A stretch of DNA of 64,000 bases from Mesostigma viride. Its lineage: Eukaryota; Streptophyta; Mesostigmatophyceae; Mesostigmatales; Mesostigmataceae. Shown one piece after another: positions 43,515 to 55,400 of the stretch. The DNA is taken from positions 51,001 through 115,000 of the forward strand of contig RPFO01002255.1 of NCBI GenBank assembly GCA_009746045.1. Reading direction: 5' to 3'. Each line of letters opens with the position of its first letter. The first letter of the stretch is position 1. A model generated the notes under the pieces. It worked only from the letters and a program-made list of their open reading frames with translations, was not told the DNA's origin and searched no databases. The translations under genes were made by a program, and so were the position numbers.

Positions 43515-43854
43515 CTAAATACTGCACAACTGCAACCTGCTATGGCTGACATGCAAGCAACGTCGAGTAGGATGGCGGTCGTAGAGAGGCTGGACAGAGG
43601 TCGGTAGAAATAAGTGGGAAACTCATGGGAGAAACTAGGGACACACACGATATATACTTATGCCTGCAAGCACTGTTGAGCCGGTGGCAGAGGCCATTAA
43701 TTTCCAGAAAAATACAGCATACCGTAGCAATAGCCACGCGCGGTTACGCCTTATGTGAAGTCACGCCTTATATACGCTATTTGCAGGCACCATCATGCCC
43801 GGAATGGCTGACTATACGCTAATATCGTCTGGTGTGCCACGAGCCACGAGGTAG

Positions 43855-44150
43855 CCATGGCTGTCGGAGCTCGATCATAGCTTTCACGTTTGAGCACCGA
43901 ATTTAGTCGTGAATATCACTATCGCTTCGTCTTTCTAAGACGCACATGCTGATATAATTTTCCGAATCTAAAACGCAATATATGACGAGCAAACGCCCGT
44001 CGACGCAACGCAGTTTGGCGGATGCGCTCGCCTTCGACAATGCGGCAGCTGAGGCTGCAGCTTCGCCAGATCCGGCAGGCAGCGGTGACACTAGTCGTGC
44101 ACTGGTGGTCACCCGGGTTGGTCAGTACGCCGTACGGAGCCGCAAAAATA
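43855..44150 (+). mobile_element. LINE 5' end fragment (5' UTR and ORF1 start)
   Basis: The 5' UTR matches 37585-37700 reversed (GTGAATATCAC, CTTCGTCTTTCTAAGAC). The ATG at 43982 then starts MTSKRPSTQRSLADALAFDN, the counterpart of MASKRSAQRSLAAALSPEN. Homology fades after about 44110. Confidence 0.65.
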
Positions 44151-44513
44151 CGGGAAAACGTACACTGAAGGCCTCCGCCGTATATACGCGTACTTTACTT
44201 CAGAATACGCGGTTTGGACTTAAATTTTTCGGGGGTACCAGCGGGCAGCGGGCACTGGCGCGGTGCCCAGGTTCTGGGCGCGGCGCGTTCACTGCACATT
44301 TGAGATTTTTACTACTAGAAGTAGATGCGTACAGTTCTTTCCATAAAGTGCAAGCCTTGCAAAATCTTTGGCCGGTAGGAGACAGCTAGGACTAGGTACA
44401 TAACGCATAATGCCAGCAAATGCCAGCTGTGCTACTGACGGTGTAAGGAAATACAGCGACGACGAGGCCAGTGCGACTGTGCGATAGTGTGCAGCCATTT
44501 TCGATTTGCAGCC

Positions 44514-45099
44514 ATGCCGAAGAAAGGGCCTGAATGGGATTTCGTTGTCGAGAAGAAAGAAGCAGTCACAGATGCTGTTAGTAACACAACGCAGTATGTG
44601 TCGAGGATGTTCTGCTCATTTTGCAACAAGAACTTTTCCTACAAGGCGGGGCCAATCAGCGTATTCCGAGTCCGTGCACACTTTGCCGGAATCGCAGGGG
44701 AAGGGATGTTACCCTGCGACAAAATTCCACCGAATATCCGGAGCAGGTTTCTCAGGATTGCTAACAACAAGTTGCAGAAGTCAGACGCCAAGAAGCATCA
44801 CAATTTGAACAGGGCAATGGCGGAGATAGGAGGGGCTGCGCCGGCTGACTTGTCGTCGGTTCCCAGCAAAGGCCAGCTGAGCATCACCAAATGGCTGGTT
44901 CCCGTCGACGAACAAGGTGTCCAGCTGCTGGCTGCGGAATTTTTTATCGAGAACGGCATTGCCTTCAATGCGGCTGAGAGCGCCTCGATCTTTCAAGCAG
45001 ATGGTGGCCGGCATGATCCAGTACAAAGGAGGGCACGCCACCCCTCCTTCTCGGAAGTTGTTGGGTGGCGAGCTTCTCGTGAAGAAGAAGGAGAGCAAG
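44514..45099 (+). pseudogene. hAT-family transposase N-terminus with BED finger
   Basis: The start MPKKGPEWDF at 44514 precedes a BED-type zinc finger (C34-x2-C37, H56, C68: MFCSFCNKNF ... VRAHFAGIAG ... PCDKIPP), as in plant hAT proteins. A linker with KGQLSITKWL and FFIENGIAFNAAES follows. Near 44990 one base shifts the frame: FKQMVAGMIQYKGG and PPSRKLLGGELLVKKKESK continue in the next frame. The unit ends at a possible donor (AAG|GTCTTT, 45099). No catalytic domain follows within the next kilobase, where a (TTAA)n run sits at 45255. Confidence 0.65.
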
Positions 45100-45559
45100 G
45101 TCTTTGTGTCTTATATCCTCTGCTGTTGTGCATTTTGTCAATAACGAATGTGTGTGTATGTGTATGGAGCTTGTTGTGGGATCCTTGAGAGCATGGTCCT
45201 TAGTTGTGTCTTATGTCCTCTCATGCATTATATAGTGGATGGCTTTCCTTACAATTAATTAATTAATTGATTAATCCTTACAACTCCCGTTGCAGCCTGC
45301 TCCCCCCTGCATCTAACAAATCATAATCAGATAGGATTGCCGGGCATAAATGGAAGATGTTAATAAATAAGCATACAGTATACACCAAATTTCAGTTGCA
45401 ATAACTGCATGACCATCATCAAGGAGCGTGCTAATTGGGTGACTGACAATTGGACCACAAAAACTGTCGCGTATTTTACCGCCGCGTATTTTACACCCCC
45501 CACGTATAATACGCGTATTTTAGGTCCGCGTATTATACCCCGTACCCGTATTTGCCAAC

Positions 45560-46792
45560 CCGGCCCAGCAACCTCCCGGCCTCAATGCCTCGCCATCGGC
45601 ATCGCCTGACCCTAAACGCGCCCGCCCCGCCGACAAAACTGGAGGGCCACGCTGGGCGGAAACACGCTTCTCGGAACCGCGCTTTCGGCCCCAACCTTTC
45701 CAGGTCGATGATTACGACTGGACCACCATTTCTCCGAGTGATGCTATGCATCACATCTTCTTCGGGGACTACGCCTCGCTTTACGACCTGTGCCTCCATC
45801 TCCACGCCACTGGACGCCTCCTCGTCACCGACGGCCGACGCTGGCACAACATCAGCCAGCTGTTCGGGTGTCCCCGCCCCCAACTCCAACACGCCGTCCT
45901 CAACTCTCTTCTCCAGAAGTCTGACGGCGAGATCTGGGCTCCATCCATCTCCGCCCCCGCATTCCGTTCCATCCTCACGGAAGCCTTTCAGCAGCACGTG
46001 ACCCCCCTTGCTGCCGACATAGCAGCAATCGGCGGCACGCTGACTGCTGAACTTCCTCACATTTCCACCGCCGCCGCCTCCACCTCCACTGCCATTTCCG
46101 CCTCCACTGCCGACATCAAAGCCCAGCTCCTCGACCTCGACCACCGCCTTCAAGCCACCGCCAACGCCCTTGAGAGCTTGCATGACACCGCCGGCCTCAC
46201 CGCCCAGGCGGTGAAGGACATCGCCGCCCAGGCGGCTCCTGCTGGCCCGGCCGGCGATGCTCCCTCCACCTGGGCGGACTTGCTTAAGCAGCACACCACC
46301 TCCACCACCTCCACCATCTCGGCACAACTCAAGCAACAAGCCCTCGACCTTCGCGAGGAAGCCGACATCGCCGGGCGCAGCCACAATGTCATCGTCAAGC
46401 ACTTCGACCAGCAGGCAGGTGAGACCTCCACGAGCCTTCTTGAGGCATTTAAGCGCGCCATTCTTGCCCCCATGTTACTCACTGGTGAGCTGGACATGTC
46501 GGCTGTCCGCCTCCCCCGCGCGCGGGGGAAGGCTGGCCCGGCACCCGTGCTCCTCACCTTTAAGTACATGGCGGACAAGCTGGCGTTCCTTGAATGCCGC
46601 AAGAAGCTCTCGGAGACTCGCTTCACGCTGGACGACGACTTGACCCTGGCCCAGCAACAACGGCGACGCGAGCTATGGCCGACCTACCTTCAGCTCCGGC
46701 AGAGCGCAAGGGGGAAGCCGGTATACTGGAGGGGGGCGGTCATCCACGTTGACCACAAGCCCTGGCAGCCCCCTCCTGCCACCTCAGACTAG
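45560..46792 (+). CDS. LINE ORF1 protein (most intact copy)
   Basis: Open from about 45560 (no ATG there; ATG at 45746, MHHIFFGDYASLYDL) to a stop at 46792. Parts: SPDPKRARPA basic/proline N-terminus; a helical part with TPLAADIAAIGGTLTAELP; LTAQAVKDIAAQ; a coil with QALDLREEADIAGRSHNVIVKHF; and the C-terminal RLPRARGKAGPAPVLLTF, CRKKLSETRFTLDDDLTLAQ and VYWRGAVIHVDHKPW. ORF1 proteins package element RNA. The N-terminus (MxSKR...) is missing, so it is 5'-truncated. Sixty bases after the stop it meets, tail to tail, the (TTAA)n of the minus-strand copy, with no ORF2. Confidence 0.7.
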   Translation, partial: PAQQPPGLNASPSASPDPKRARPADKTGGPRWAETRFSEPRFRPQPFQVDDYDWTTISPSDAMHHIFFGDYASLYDLCLHLHATGRLLVTDGRRWHNISQLFGCPRPQLQHAVLNSLLQKSDGEIWAPSISAPAFRSILTEAFQQHVTPLAADIAAIGGTLTAELPHISTAAASTSTAISASTADIKAQLLDLDHRLQATANALESLHDTAGLTAQAVKDIAAQAAPAGPAGDAPSTWADLLKQHTTSTTSTISAQLKQQALDLREEADIAGRSHNVIVKHFDQQAGETSTSLLEAFKRAILAPMLLTGELDMSAVRLPRARGKAGPAPVLLTFKYMADKLAFLECRKKLSETRFTLDDDLTLAQQQRRRELWPTYLQLRQSARGKPVYWRGAVIHVDHKPWQPPPATSD

Positions 46793-46851
46793 GAATATAT
46801 ATACCAGTAGTGTAGATTAGTAAGGCTTAGCCTAGCATGTGGCCCACGCGC

Positions 46852-47283
46852 ATTAATTAATTAATTAATTAGGAACATAACTCCGTTGGGAGTATATGTA
46901 GCACATAGCCCTGAGAAGGGGCATATGAGCCTATAATACATTCTAAGCTACTTCCTGCAAGGGTGGGAATGTAAACAACACTTGCTCTAGGTGCACCAGG
47001 GCACCCGCACCCTCATGGTCTATCACGCTATGCCCGGGTAAGGGGGGGAGCATGCCTGTGAGGGGGAAGATCATCATGGCTATACAAGAGCTATGGCATG
47101 GCTTCTCAGCAGAGAGTGACTCCCTGCATGGGCACAACATTACTAAATAAGGCTAGGCATCGTCTGGAGTGTGGCACATCATAGGCACACATGTACATGA
47201 TTAAATAAAGCGCAGGGCTTAGCTGAGATAGTGCCTCTAGGAGGCGTACATGTACATGGCCACGGTCTATCTATTCTGCACTA
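46852..47283 (-). mobile_element. 3' UTR and (TTAA)n tail of ORF1-only LINE
   Basis: Continues from the ORF1 stop at 47284 to the tail at 46852-46871. It contains the shared GGCTTCTCAGCAGAGAGTGA and GGCACATCATAGGCACACAT blocks. No ORF2 is present. Confidence 0.7.
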
Positions 47284-48061
47284 CTACTGCTGTATTCCCC
47301 TAAGCTGGGGCGTCTGGAGTCGCTGGGGCCGCGGGGGGGGGGGGGTCGCCTGCCAGGGCTTGTGGCCGACGTAGATGGCCGCCCCCTTCCAGTACACCGG
47401 CTGCCCCGCCTTGGTCTGCCGGAGCTGGAGGTAGGTCGGCCATAGCTCCCGTCGCCGTTGTTGCTGCGCCAGGGTCAAGTCGTCATCAAGGGTGAAGAGA
47501 GTCTTCTCGAGCCGCTTGCGGCGTCTGAGAAAAGAAATCTTGTCCGCCGGGGTCTTAAAGGTGAGGAGGAGCGGGGGCGGCCCTGCCTTACCCCGCGCGC
47601 GGGGAAGGCGGTGGGCAGCCAGCTCTATCTCACCGTTAAGGCCCATGCGACCAAGGATTTCTCTCTCAAACGCACGCAAAAGCTTCTCGGAATTCTCACC
47701 TTCCTCCATCTTGAAGTTCTTGACAATGACGTTGAGGCTGCGCTTGGCGAGCTCGGCCTCCTCGCGGAGGTCAAGCGTCTGCCGTTGAAGCTGGGCTGCG
47801 ACGGCGGAGGTGGTGGAGGTGGTATGTTGCTTAAGCATGTCCGCCCAGGTGCCTGATGGGAGGAGCATCGCCGGCCAGGCCAGCCGAGGCTGGCTTGGCG
47901 GCAATGTCCTTCACCGCCTGGGCGGTGAGGCCTGCGGTATTCTGCAGAACCTCGATAGCAATGGCGTTGTCCTTAAGACGCTGGTCGATGTCACGGAGCT
48001 GGGCGGTGATGGCGTCGGAGGTGGAGGTGGTGGCGGTGGAGGAGGCGAGGCCCACGCGCAT
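47284..48061 (-). pseudogene. LINE ORF1, one frameshift, 5'-truncated
   Basis: First frame MRVGLASSTATTSTSDAI to LTAQAVKDIAAKPAS (48061-47850), then another frame with TWADMLKQHTTSTTS, LAKRSLNVIVKNF, RLPRARGKAGPPPLLLTF and FTLDDDLTLAQQQRRREL to the stop at 47284. Very close to the plus copy at 45560. The 5' truncation lies at the tail of another minus copy (48070). Confidence 0.7.
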
Positions 48062-48069
48062 GTGCGCCC

Positions 48070-48400
48070 ATTAATTAATTAATTAAAATCATAGCTCCGT
48101 GGGGAGCATATGTAACACATAGCCCTGAGAAAGGGGCATCTATGGGTTTGTAATACAATCAGGGCGACAACCTGCAGGTGTAGGATGTACAACTATCACC
48201 TGCTCTGGGTGCACTAGGTGCACCTGCACCTCCATGATGGTTCATGCCTCCTAAACAAGCACAGGCACCCAGGGGGGGCTTGAGGAGAGGGCCTAGAAGG
48301 CCTGCATGACATATGGGGTGGAAGGTATGTGGCTAGGCTATAGCTAGGGTACACATGGCCTCTCACCATGTGCGCCCATAATGGCCCCCATGGATGATGC
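48070..48400 (-). mobile_element. (TTAA)-tailed 3' UTR copy, minus
   Basis: The tail at 48070-48087, then CATAGCTCCG, GAGCATATGTAACACATAGC and a GTGCACTAGGTGCACCTGCAC block like that at 32600. Confidence 0.65.
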
Positions 48401-48749
48401 CTTCAACATTTAGCCATGCTTTGTCTATAATGGGACCCCCATGGATGTTGCATTAAGAATTTAGCCATGCTATGCCATGCAGAGAGATGCTCTCTGTCGA
48501 GAAGCCATGCCCTAGCCCTTGTATAGCCATGATGATCTTCCTCCCCCGTGCCAGGATTCCCTTAGTTGGGTTGAACCTGAGACAGCATGGTGGTGCCGGT
48601 GCCCTTGCGGCACCTAGAGCAAGTGTTGCTTACATTCCCACCCTTGCATGAAGTAGCCTAGGATGTATTTTTAAAAGCCATATGCCCCTTCTCAGGGATA
48701 TGTGCTACATTGACTCCCAACGGAGTGATGTTGATAATTAATTAATTAA
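48401..48749 (+). mobile_element. (TTAA)-tailed 3' UTR copy, plus
   Basis: Opposite orientation to the copy at 48070, forming a head-to-head pair. It ends CTCCCAACGGAGTGATG and (AATT)n at 48735-48749, and is near identical to 280-416. Confidence 0.65.
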
Positions 48750-49261
48750 GGGGAGGTGCGCCACAAAACCACCCTAAAACTGAAACATGCTAATATCAAC
48801 CTGTATTCATTTCCACTATGCTCAGCAATGATTGGGGGCATGAAATAACATGTTTGGTGAGTTGTCCATGCACTTGTTGAGGGTACTACCCCCATATATA
48901 CGCCAATAATGCGCTATAAATAGCAAAAGACGCTAATTAGGACTAGGTATGCCCCAGCCAATCCACACATCCGTTTGGGACAGCGAGATATACCCATGTA
49001 GAATCGTTCATGGCCAAAACATTGGGCTATTCACAAGTAGCATCTGAGGTGTATTGTGAGAGTAATTAATTTCCCCCCAAAAAAGCACCTTTTTTTCCGG
49101 ACATTGCATAAAAGTGACATGAAATCATGGAATTAGAGGCCACAAAGATATACAAAATTCAAAAATTGATCGACAAATACGCCCGCCAAGTTACAGGTCA
49201 ATCTGATTAGCGGTCTGCAAGTAATTAACTGAGGCAGGTTGCTACCTGGTCGCTCGCTGTA
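48750..49261. other. Spacer, no gene
   Basis: AT-rich, no recognisable frame. It would include any 3' UTR of the PHD gene on the minus strand. Confidence 0.4.
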
Positions 49262-49831
49262 CTAGTCACTGTCACTGTCACTGCCATTGTCACAGTCCTC
49301 TCCACAGCAAACGGGGCAGAACCAGGCCCCTTTGGGCACGCTAGGCAGCAGGGGGATCGTGCAGCTCAGATGGAGGCCTCCTTCGCACCCGGATGAGCTG
49401 CACAGCAGGAAGGGGTCATCGTCGGGTGCGTCAGTCTTAGAGCAGCGCAAGCAAGGAATGTGGGCAGTGTCACACTCATCCTCATCACCCTGCCCCCCAG
49501 TGGCAGCCCCCACCCCCCCATAGAACACCGCCTTGCTGTATGGGTGCTGGCCACGCTGCTTGTCCTTCTTGGCATCATCCCAGTGGTGGCCACGCTTTGT
49601 GCTCTTGGCCTTTGCAGCCCCGGCCTTGAACTCTAGCGTCCGTTTCACCACCTGCTGGCGCTCCCTCTTTTTCCTCAGCTCATCCAGCTGTGCAAGGGCA
49701 GCGGGGGAGGTGTCTACACCCATAAGCAAACGGCTAGGCACCTCATCTGCCCTTACCTGCCCTCGGCATGGCCAACCTTGCAAACGCAAGCATAGCAACA
49801 CGATCGCTAGGCATACATGCCAAGAGAGCAT
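49262..49831 (-). CDS. PHD-finger protein, C-terminal part
   Basis: The C-terminus carries a complete C4HC3 PHD finger: C127 and C130 (CLRC), C144 (LLC), C149 (GC), H154 and C157 (LHLSC), C172 and C175 (CPVC), numbered from the open-frame start, followed by an acidic (SD)n tail. PHD fingers usually read histone H3 tails. Before it is a basic, helical segment (DELRKKRERQQVVKRTLEF, KSTKRGHHWDDAKKDK). The first about 48 residues are hydrophobic and may be intron read-through: CCCTTGCACAG before the codon at 49687 is a good acceptor in frame, so the exon may be 49262-49687, with more exons upstream to the right. No full domain set is visible, so host or element origin is open. Confidence 0.6.
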   Translation of the reverse strand: MLSWHVCLAIVLLCLRLQGWPCRGQVRADEVPSRLLMGVDTSPAALAQLDELRKKRERQQVVKRTLEFKAGAAKAKSTKRGHHWDDAKKDKQRGQHPYSKAVFYGGVGAATGGQGDEDECDTAHIPCLRCSKTDAPDDDPFLLCSSSGCEGGLHLSCTIPLLPSVPKGAWFCPVCCGEDCDNGSDSDSD

Positions 49832-49861
49832 ACACTATACTCAACCCAAGGTTACCTTGTA

Positions 49862-52462
49862 AACTTCATGATTAGAACTCGGCAAATCTATGACCAAAAG
49901 CACATATAAATAACTATTACACACTGATGACGACACATGCTCAAGGTTGGGGGTCACTGTGACACGCACTGATGAGTTTCCTAGACGACCACCGGACAGG
50001 CGCTAAGGACCACTCAGTAACCAAGTATAAACACAATTACACTTTACATGCCATCCAACATGCATCAAATACATGCTGAATATGTTATGAAGTACACAGG
50101 GTTGGCCACACACCTCATACCCCTTAACCGTACCTCGAGCATGGCCAGACTTATAAGCATGTGAATAGCAATAATGATGATGGCACTAAAATGCCTTACC
50201 AGCATTTTCTATGTTTCTCCCAGGTTAGAGTGTAAGGTTATGCCAACCAAGCTAATCAAACAGCAACAACTCCTGAACTGCCCTACCTGAGATGGGCAAC
50301 AAACTGGAACTATGGAGGGCAAGGAACCAAGGAGATCATGGCATACAAAGCTTGCATGCAGTCAACCATGTCAACCATGGTTGGCTCAGCACATTGCAGT
50401 CTTTTCACATGATGATATCAAGGGAAAGCTCAAATAAACCAATGGTGGTAGCTATCTACATGCAGTCACACAAATGCAATATCTCCAACATGATCGTCAA
50501 TAAAACACTTCCTCCCCTGCACGATAAAATGGAAAGAAACCATTGGCGGCCCTCCAGCGCATGAGCGCTGTGATGCCGCTGCGAAGAGAGGGTGCGTCAC
50601 TCTCACACAACAAGAAGCGTCCATACGCACAACATCCTTGCCAGAACACGTTTTATGAAATGCCTTAAACCTTCCCGAAGAGCTATAGGCTTCGACTGAA
50701 GCGGCCCTGATCACGACATCAACGAAAACAATCTAAAGCTGCCAGGTATTCGACAACACAACGGCAAGGCGACGGCGAGCTAGCTGGCGGAAACTGCCCA
50801 AAAAGAACGCAAAAAAACTCGAACGATGAGCTCATAGAAGAAAGCACTGATAGCAGATAACATTCGCGACAAATCTGTACCTCGCCCTCGTAAATCCCTC
50901 GCCCAGGCGCGCAACAACAGCCGTTATTCCATGGACAGGTCAGACACGCACTGCGCAGGTCTGAACAATTACTTACCGATAAAGGCCGAAAATCTGGCAA
51001 AAAGCACCAGCTCGGTTTAGAATTCGATGCAACCGAAATTAACGCCTGCTTCACGGTCACAACAACCCCCAAAACTGCAAATTCACTGCCGCTATCACGA
51101 ATTCTATTTTATTCCGCGCGACCAAAAAATGCAGTTTACCCCCCATGCCGATGGCATATAAAAAGCAACAGCGACATGGTAAACCAGCTAATTTCCGCCA
51201 CAACCCAACATCATTAAATCATCGTCTCCAACATTCGAGCATTTTTTTTGCATTTCTCTAGCCCTACATTGCTAGTTTCGCCTAAACGCAGTCGCCATGG
51301 CCACTTCCGCAAGGGGTGCGCGCACCGTGCACCCACTTTTCACTTGACGGCGGTACCCGCGAATTTTTGGTGCCAAAAAAAATTCGGCCGGCGCACGTCC
51401 CCTTAATTAATTAATCATGCCCGGAGCAACCCAATAAAAGTCTGCACAAATCTTGGTTTAGCCGAGAGTCCATGCGCTCGATCGGAATGAATAAACATGT
51501 GTTAACTTAAGAAGTCGAAACACCATGGAAATACCAAGCATGGTGCCGCAGCAGACCCGAGTCTTGCCGTAATAATATCAATGCCGGTTTCCACGGTTTC
51601 CGCATGAAAGTTGGGTGAGAAACTGGAAAAAACTATGTAAACTTCCTTTGCCCCCGTACCTCAACAAACTCGTAAAAACCTTTATTACCAACCTTTGAAC
51701 GCATCATCATGGTCGTGCCACCCAACAGCAACTGAAATTCGCGCGAAAACTGGCGAGATCTACCTGCCGCCATCGCCGTCGTCTTCACCTTCGTCCCGCG
51801 AAAATGACTGATTTCAGTGGTACATATTTGTTTGCAGCTGTCACAAAAAAATCCAAAAACTACCAGGATAAATTTTTCTTGAGTTCTATGGGATGTAAGG
51901 AGTCCGTCCACTGAGTTTCAGACCGAAAATCTCGTATCTACTATGTCTGCCACGTGTCAGATTACAACGCGATACATCGCGTTCTAGATAACCGGCCCTA
52001 CAACGCGATACAGCGCGTTGTAAAAAAAGACGGGTTAAGATACAATAGACCGGTAGGATTGCTATTCCACCCACCCATCCATCCATCCATCAATTTATTT
52101 GCATTAATTCTCCGTGACTCCACAACGGAAGCATGTGTTTAATTCATTAATGACTTATAGGGAAAAGGGACTCACGACTGGGCAGCCTCCTGGCTTATGT
52201 GTATCTGGGGGCAGATGCCGCATGACACAACAGGTTTATCGTGCTGCATGGCACGACACTCAACCCCTGCTGACGACGACACCCGGCCTTGTCACGTCGA
52301 CGGCAACAGGGCTGCCATCCTGCAGGACCCATTTTTTACGAGGATGACCCCACACCTATGGAGCAGTGTTAGACCTCATAGCGTTAGACTGCTGCGTGAC
52401 TAATAAATTAACTAATGAAATCACTATGGGGTCAGCTTGCTTGGGTGTGGACACTTATTGTC
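49862..52462. other. Unassigned; possible upstream part of the PHD gene
   Basis: No further exon is clear. Two AACGCGATACA-CGCGTT quasi-palindromes lie at 51965-51985 and 52000-52021. A (TTAA)n run is at 51402-51414 and (CCAT)n at 52074-52091. The last 60 bases would include the AP-4 beta 3' UTR. Confidence 0.4.
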
Positions 52463-55400
52463 TCAGGCCGCCGAGGCCAACTGATGGAAGAACAAGTCCC
52501 GAAACGCCTCGGCCAGCGAGCCATCCTCGGCCTTGACCTTGAGCGATGCCTTGGTGCCGCCCGTGATGAGCTCGGCGAAGAAGTAGACGGGCTGCGCCAG
52601 CTCATCCTGTTGTGCGTAAAAATAGAACTTGAGGTTGGGCGCCTGCCCGCCCGAGGCCATGCACTGCACGTGCACGGTGCCCATGTGCTTGATGACTGCC
52701 TGCGCGTTGCCGCTGAGGAGAGCCAGCGAGGGGATCTCGCGCTCCTGGGGGGGGGGGGAAGAGAGCCAATTGGGGGACAAGAACACATGGGGATAAATTT
52801 GGGGTCGGTCCAAAATGATTAGATTCGAGTTAGCCCAAGGGAACAAATCCAGGAGCTAATCACAAGTGAATAGATGCAGGGTTGGCCCAGAATACGTAAA
52901 CACCAGAGTTGGCCCAGAATACGCAAGAGTTGGCCCAGAATACATAAACGCAAGAGTTGGCCCAGAATACGTAAATGCAGGGGTTGGCACACAAAAGATT
53001 ATAAAGCAGGGACAAGGGTATCAAACGAGAAATCATGTTTATTGATTCATTGACACAACCAGTACTGGACACATGGCATGTCGCTGGTGGGTACGTGTGC
53101 TGGGTGGCGCATGGCAGGGAGTGCGTGGGGTGGGCACCAGGCAAGACAAATGCGACTGGGCACATGGCGTGCCGACGCCATGGGTGGGTGGCACACGCGA
53201 GTGATGAACTGCGGAGCATGCAACGACACCAATAAAATGCCAAAGTGCATGAAGATTAACAAAAGTACCGAATGCAAACCATGTAGAGTCGCTACCGCGT
53301 ACATTTGCCGCCCAAACCTAAGCGATGGAATATAACCTGGGAATGGAATCCTACGGGATGGAACTTAAATGGGGAGGCGATCGTACCATGCTGCCACTAT
53401 ACTCTTTATTATAAGAGGAGTGCCTCAGCGGATTGTGAAGCATCCCATCTCCCAACATAGGGGGGGGGGGGGTCCACCAAGTTGTGTCCTTTGGCCAACA
53501 CTGGCGTGTTCTAGGCACCCTACCACACAACCGTGCACGCAGCCATCAAGCTACGCATGCGACATGCAACCACACACAGCGGTACCCGGCGTGGCATGCA
53601 CTGCCACCCTCAGCAAAACATCATCGCCAGCCCCCAGCGGCTTACCTTGGCCACGCACCAGCAACATGCCTCCATCAAGAATACAGCGATATACCTCAGC
53701 CAGCGGCCAGTGTTATGCCGCGACAGCTTATCGTGGCCACCCCCCAGTCATTGCTTTAAGCCTTGGCGACCCCCATAATATCTCAAGCCACCCCCCAATC
53801 CCTCACCTCGGCCACGCCCAGCGGCAGCGTCGACCACTTCTTCTGGAACAGCCCGGCGTCCAGCGTCGGCTTGGCCACTAGCCGCAGCACCGGTCCCCGC
53901 GGAGGCGCCAGCACATCCAGGCCACCCAGTAACCCGTCCCCGTTGACTGCCGGGGGTGGTGCCGCCACCGCCGGCACACCCACCCCCAGCCCCAGCAAAT
54001 CTGCCATGGCGTCTGCCGGCGCGGGCGCAGGGGCGGCCCCAGGCCCTCTGGCCCCCCCAGCCCCGCGACCAGAATGACCTCCGCTGACATCATCGCCGTC
54101 GTGAGCGCTGTCACCGCGGTGCAGCTCGTCACGTTCGGCAGCGGAAAGCAGGCCGGACTCTGGCAGGTCGACAGCACGGGCACGGGAGGGTTCCCCCTGC
54201 GCATCACCTTCGTCATCCGAGTCCCCGCCATCGCCGCTCCTGTGGCCGTGGAGGAGCGTGCGTTCTCGGTCCACCACGAATTGGTGGGACGGCTGCAAGG
54301 GGTCACACAATGTGTGTGTGTGGGGGGGGGGGGGGGGGGGGGGGGTGCGGGGGGGTGGGGTGGAGAACACACAGGAAATTATTTAGCTTGTGGTTATATC
54401 GTCGGTTTAGCACAGTGCTTCACAGGCTGTGGGCAAGGTGGGCAGTGGGTGGGCAAGGTGCTCCCAAGGCAGGGGGGGCGTCAGATTGAAGTTTACACCC
54501 CTCGCATTGTTAATATTACTAAATAATCATGAGGCTGGGCGTCGACCACCTGCAAACGATCAATAAAACAAAAGATTCTCAAATAATTGATTCCCGAGTG
54601 TAATCCCCTTTCGTTTTTCTAGCTACCAAACAAACAAAGAAAGTGTAAATACATATTCTATGACTGCCAAAAGCGCTTCTTTTGCGGTAAAAAACAAAGA
54701 AGTATTAAATCTTTGGCTCACAAATGTGCTTTTACTGGCAGTAACAGCAGTGCTGCCGGCTAGGTTATACCAAACAAACAAAGAATTCATAAATTGCGCA
54801 GCCAGTTCAACGGTTGTTCAGTACCCAAACAAACTAATAATTAATTGATTGGGCGGGCAAAGTAGCACTTGCAACCAATAAAGCGCTGTTGTCTAATTCC
54901 GTAGGGCCTTTCGGCTGAACCGAATCAAAATTAACAATGCGGGGGGTGTACGCTGATTGGATCCCACAAAGGGTGGCTCTACACACATGACATTACATCG
55001 TTGCAAGGGTAAGCCATAGGAATGCTACTGGGCGCCAAGTACAGTAGTGGGTGATATTATTTTCATTGCCATCCATGCCTTCAGCATCAACCCACTCACT
55101 CACCTGGTGAAAGATGGTCTGAAGGTGATAAACCGCCGACCCCTGCGCCTGATTAACTCCCAACCGATCGACCCATTCTTACTTCCTACACCCAACTATT
55201 CGGCCTCACCTGCCGGAACACGACGGAGAAGCTGTTGAACTCCTCGAAGATCTTCTCCTTGACCTCCTCGTTCATCCCGTCAGCAAACTCGGTCACGGCA
55301 TCCTTGGGCGCGCAGATGACGGCCGACGCCGCCCCCGCACCCACCTTGAGCAGGCGGTAGTAAAGCAGTGCGCGGTCGTGCACGTGCTGACGGGTGCGAG

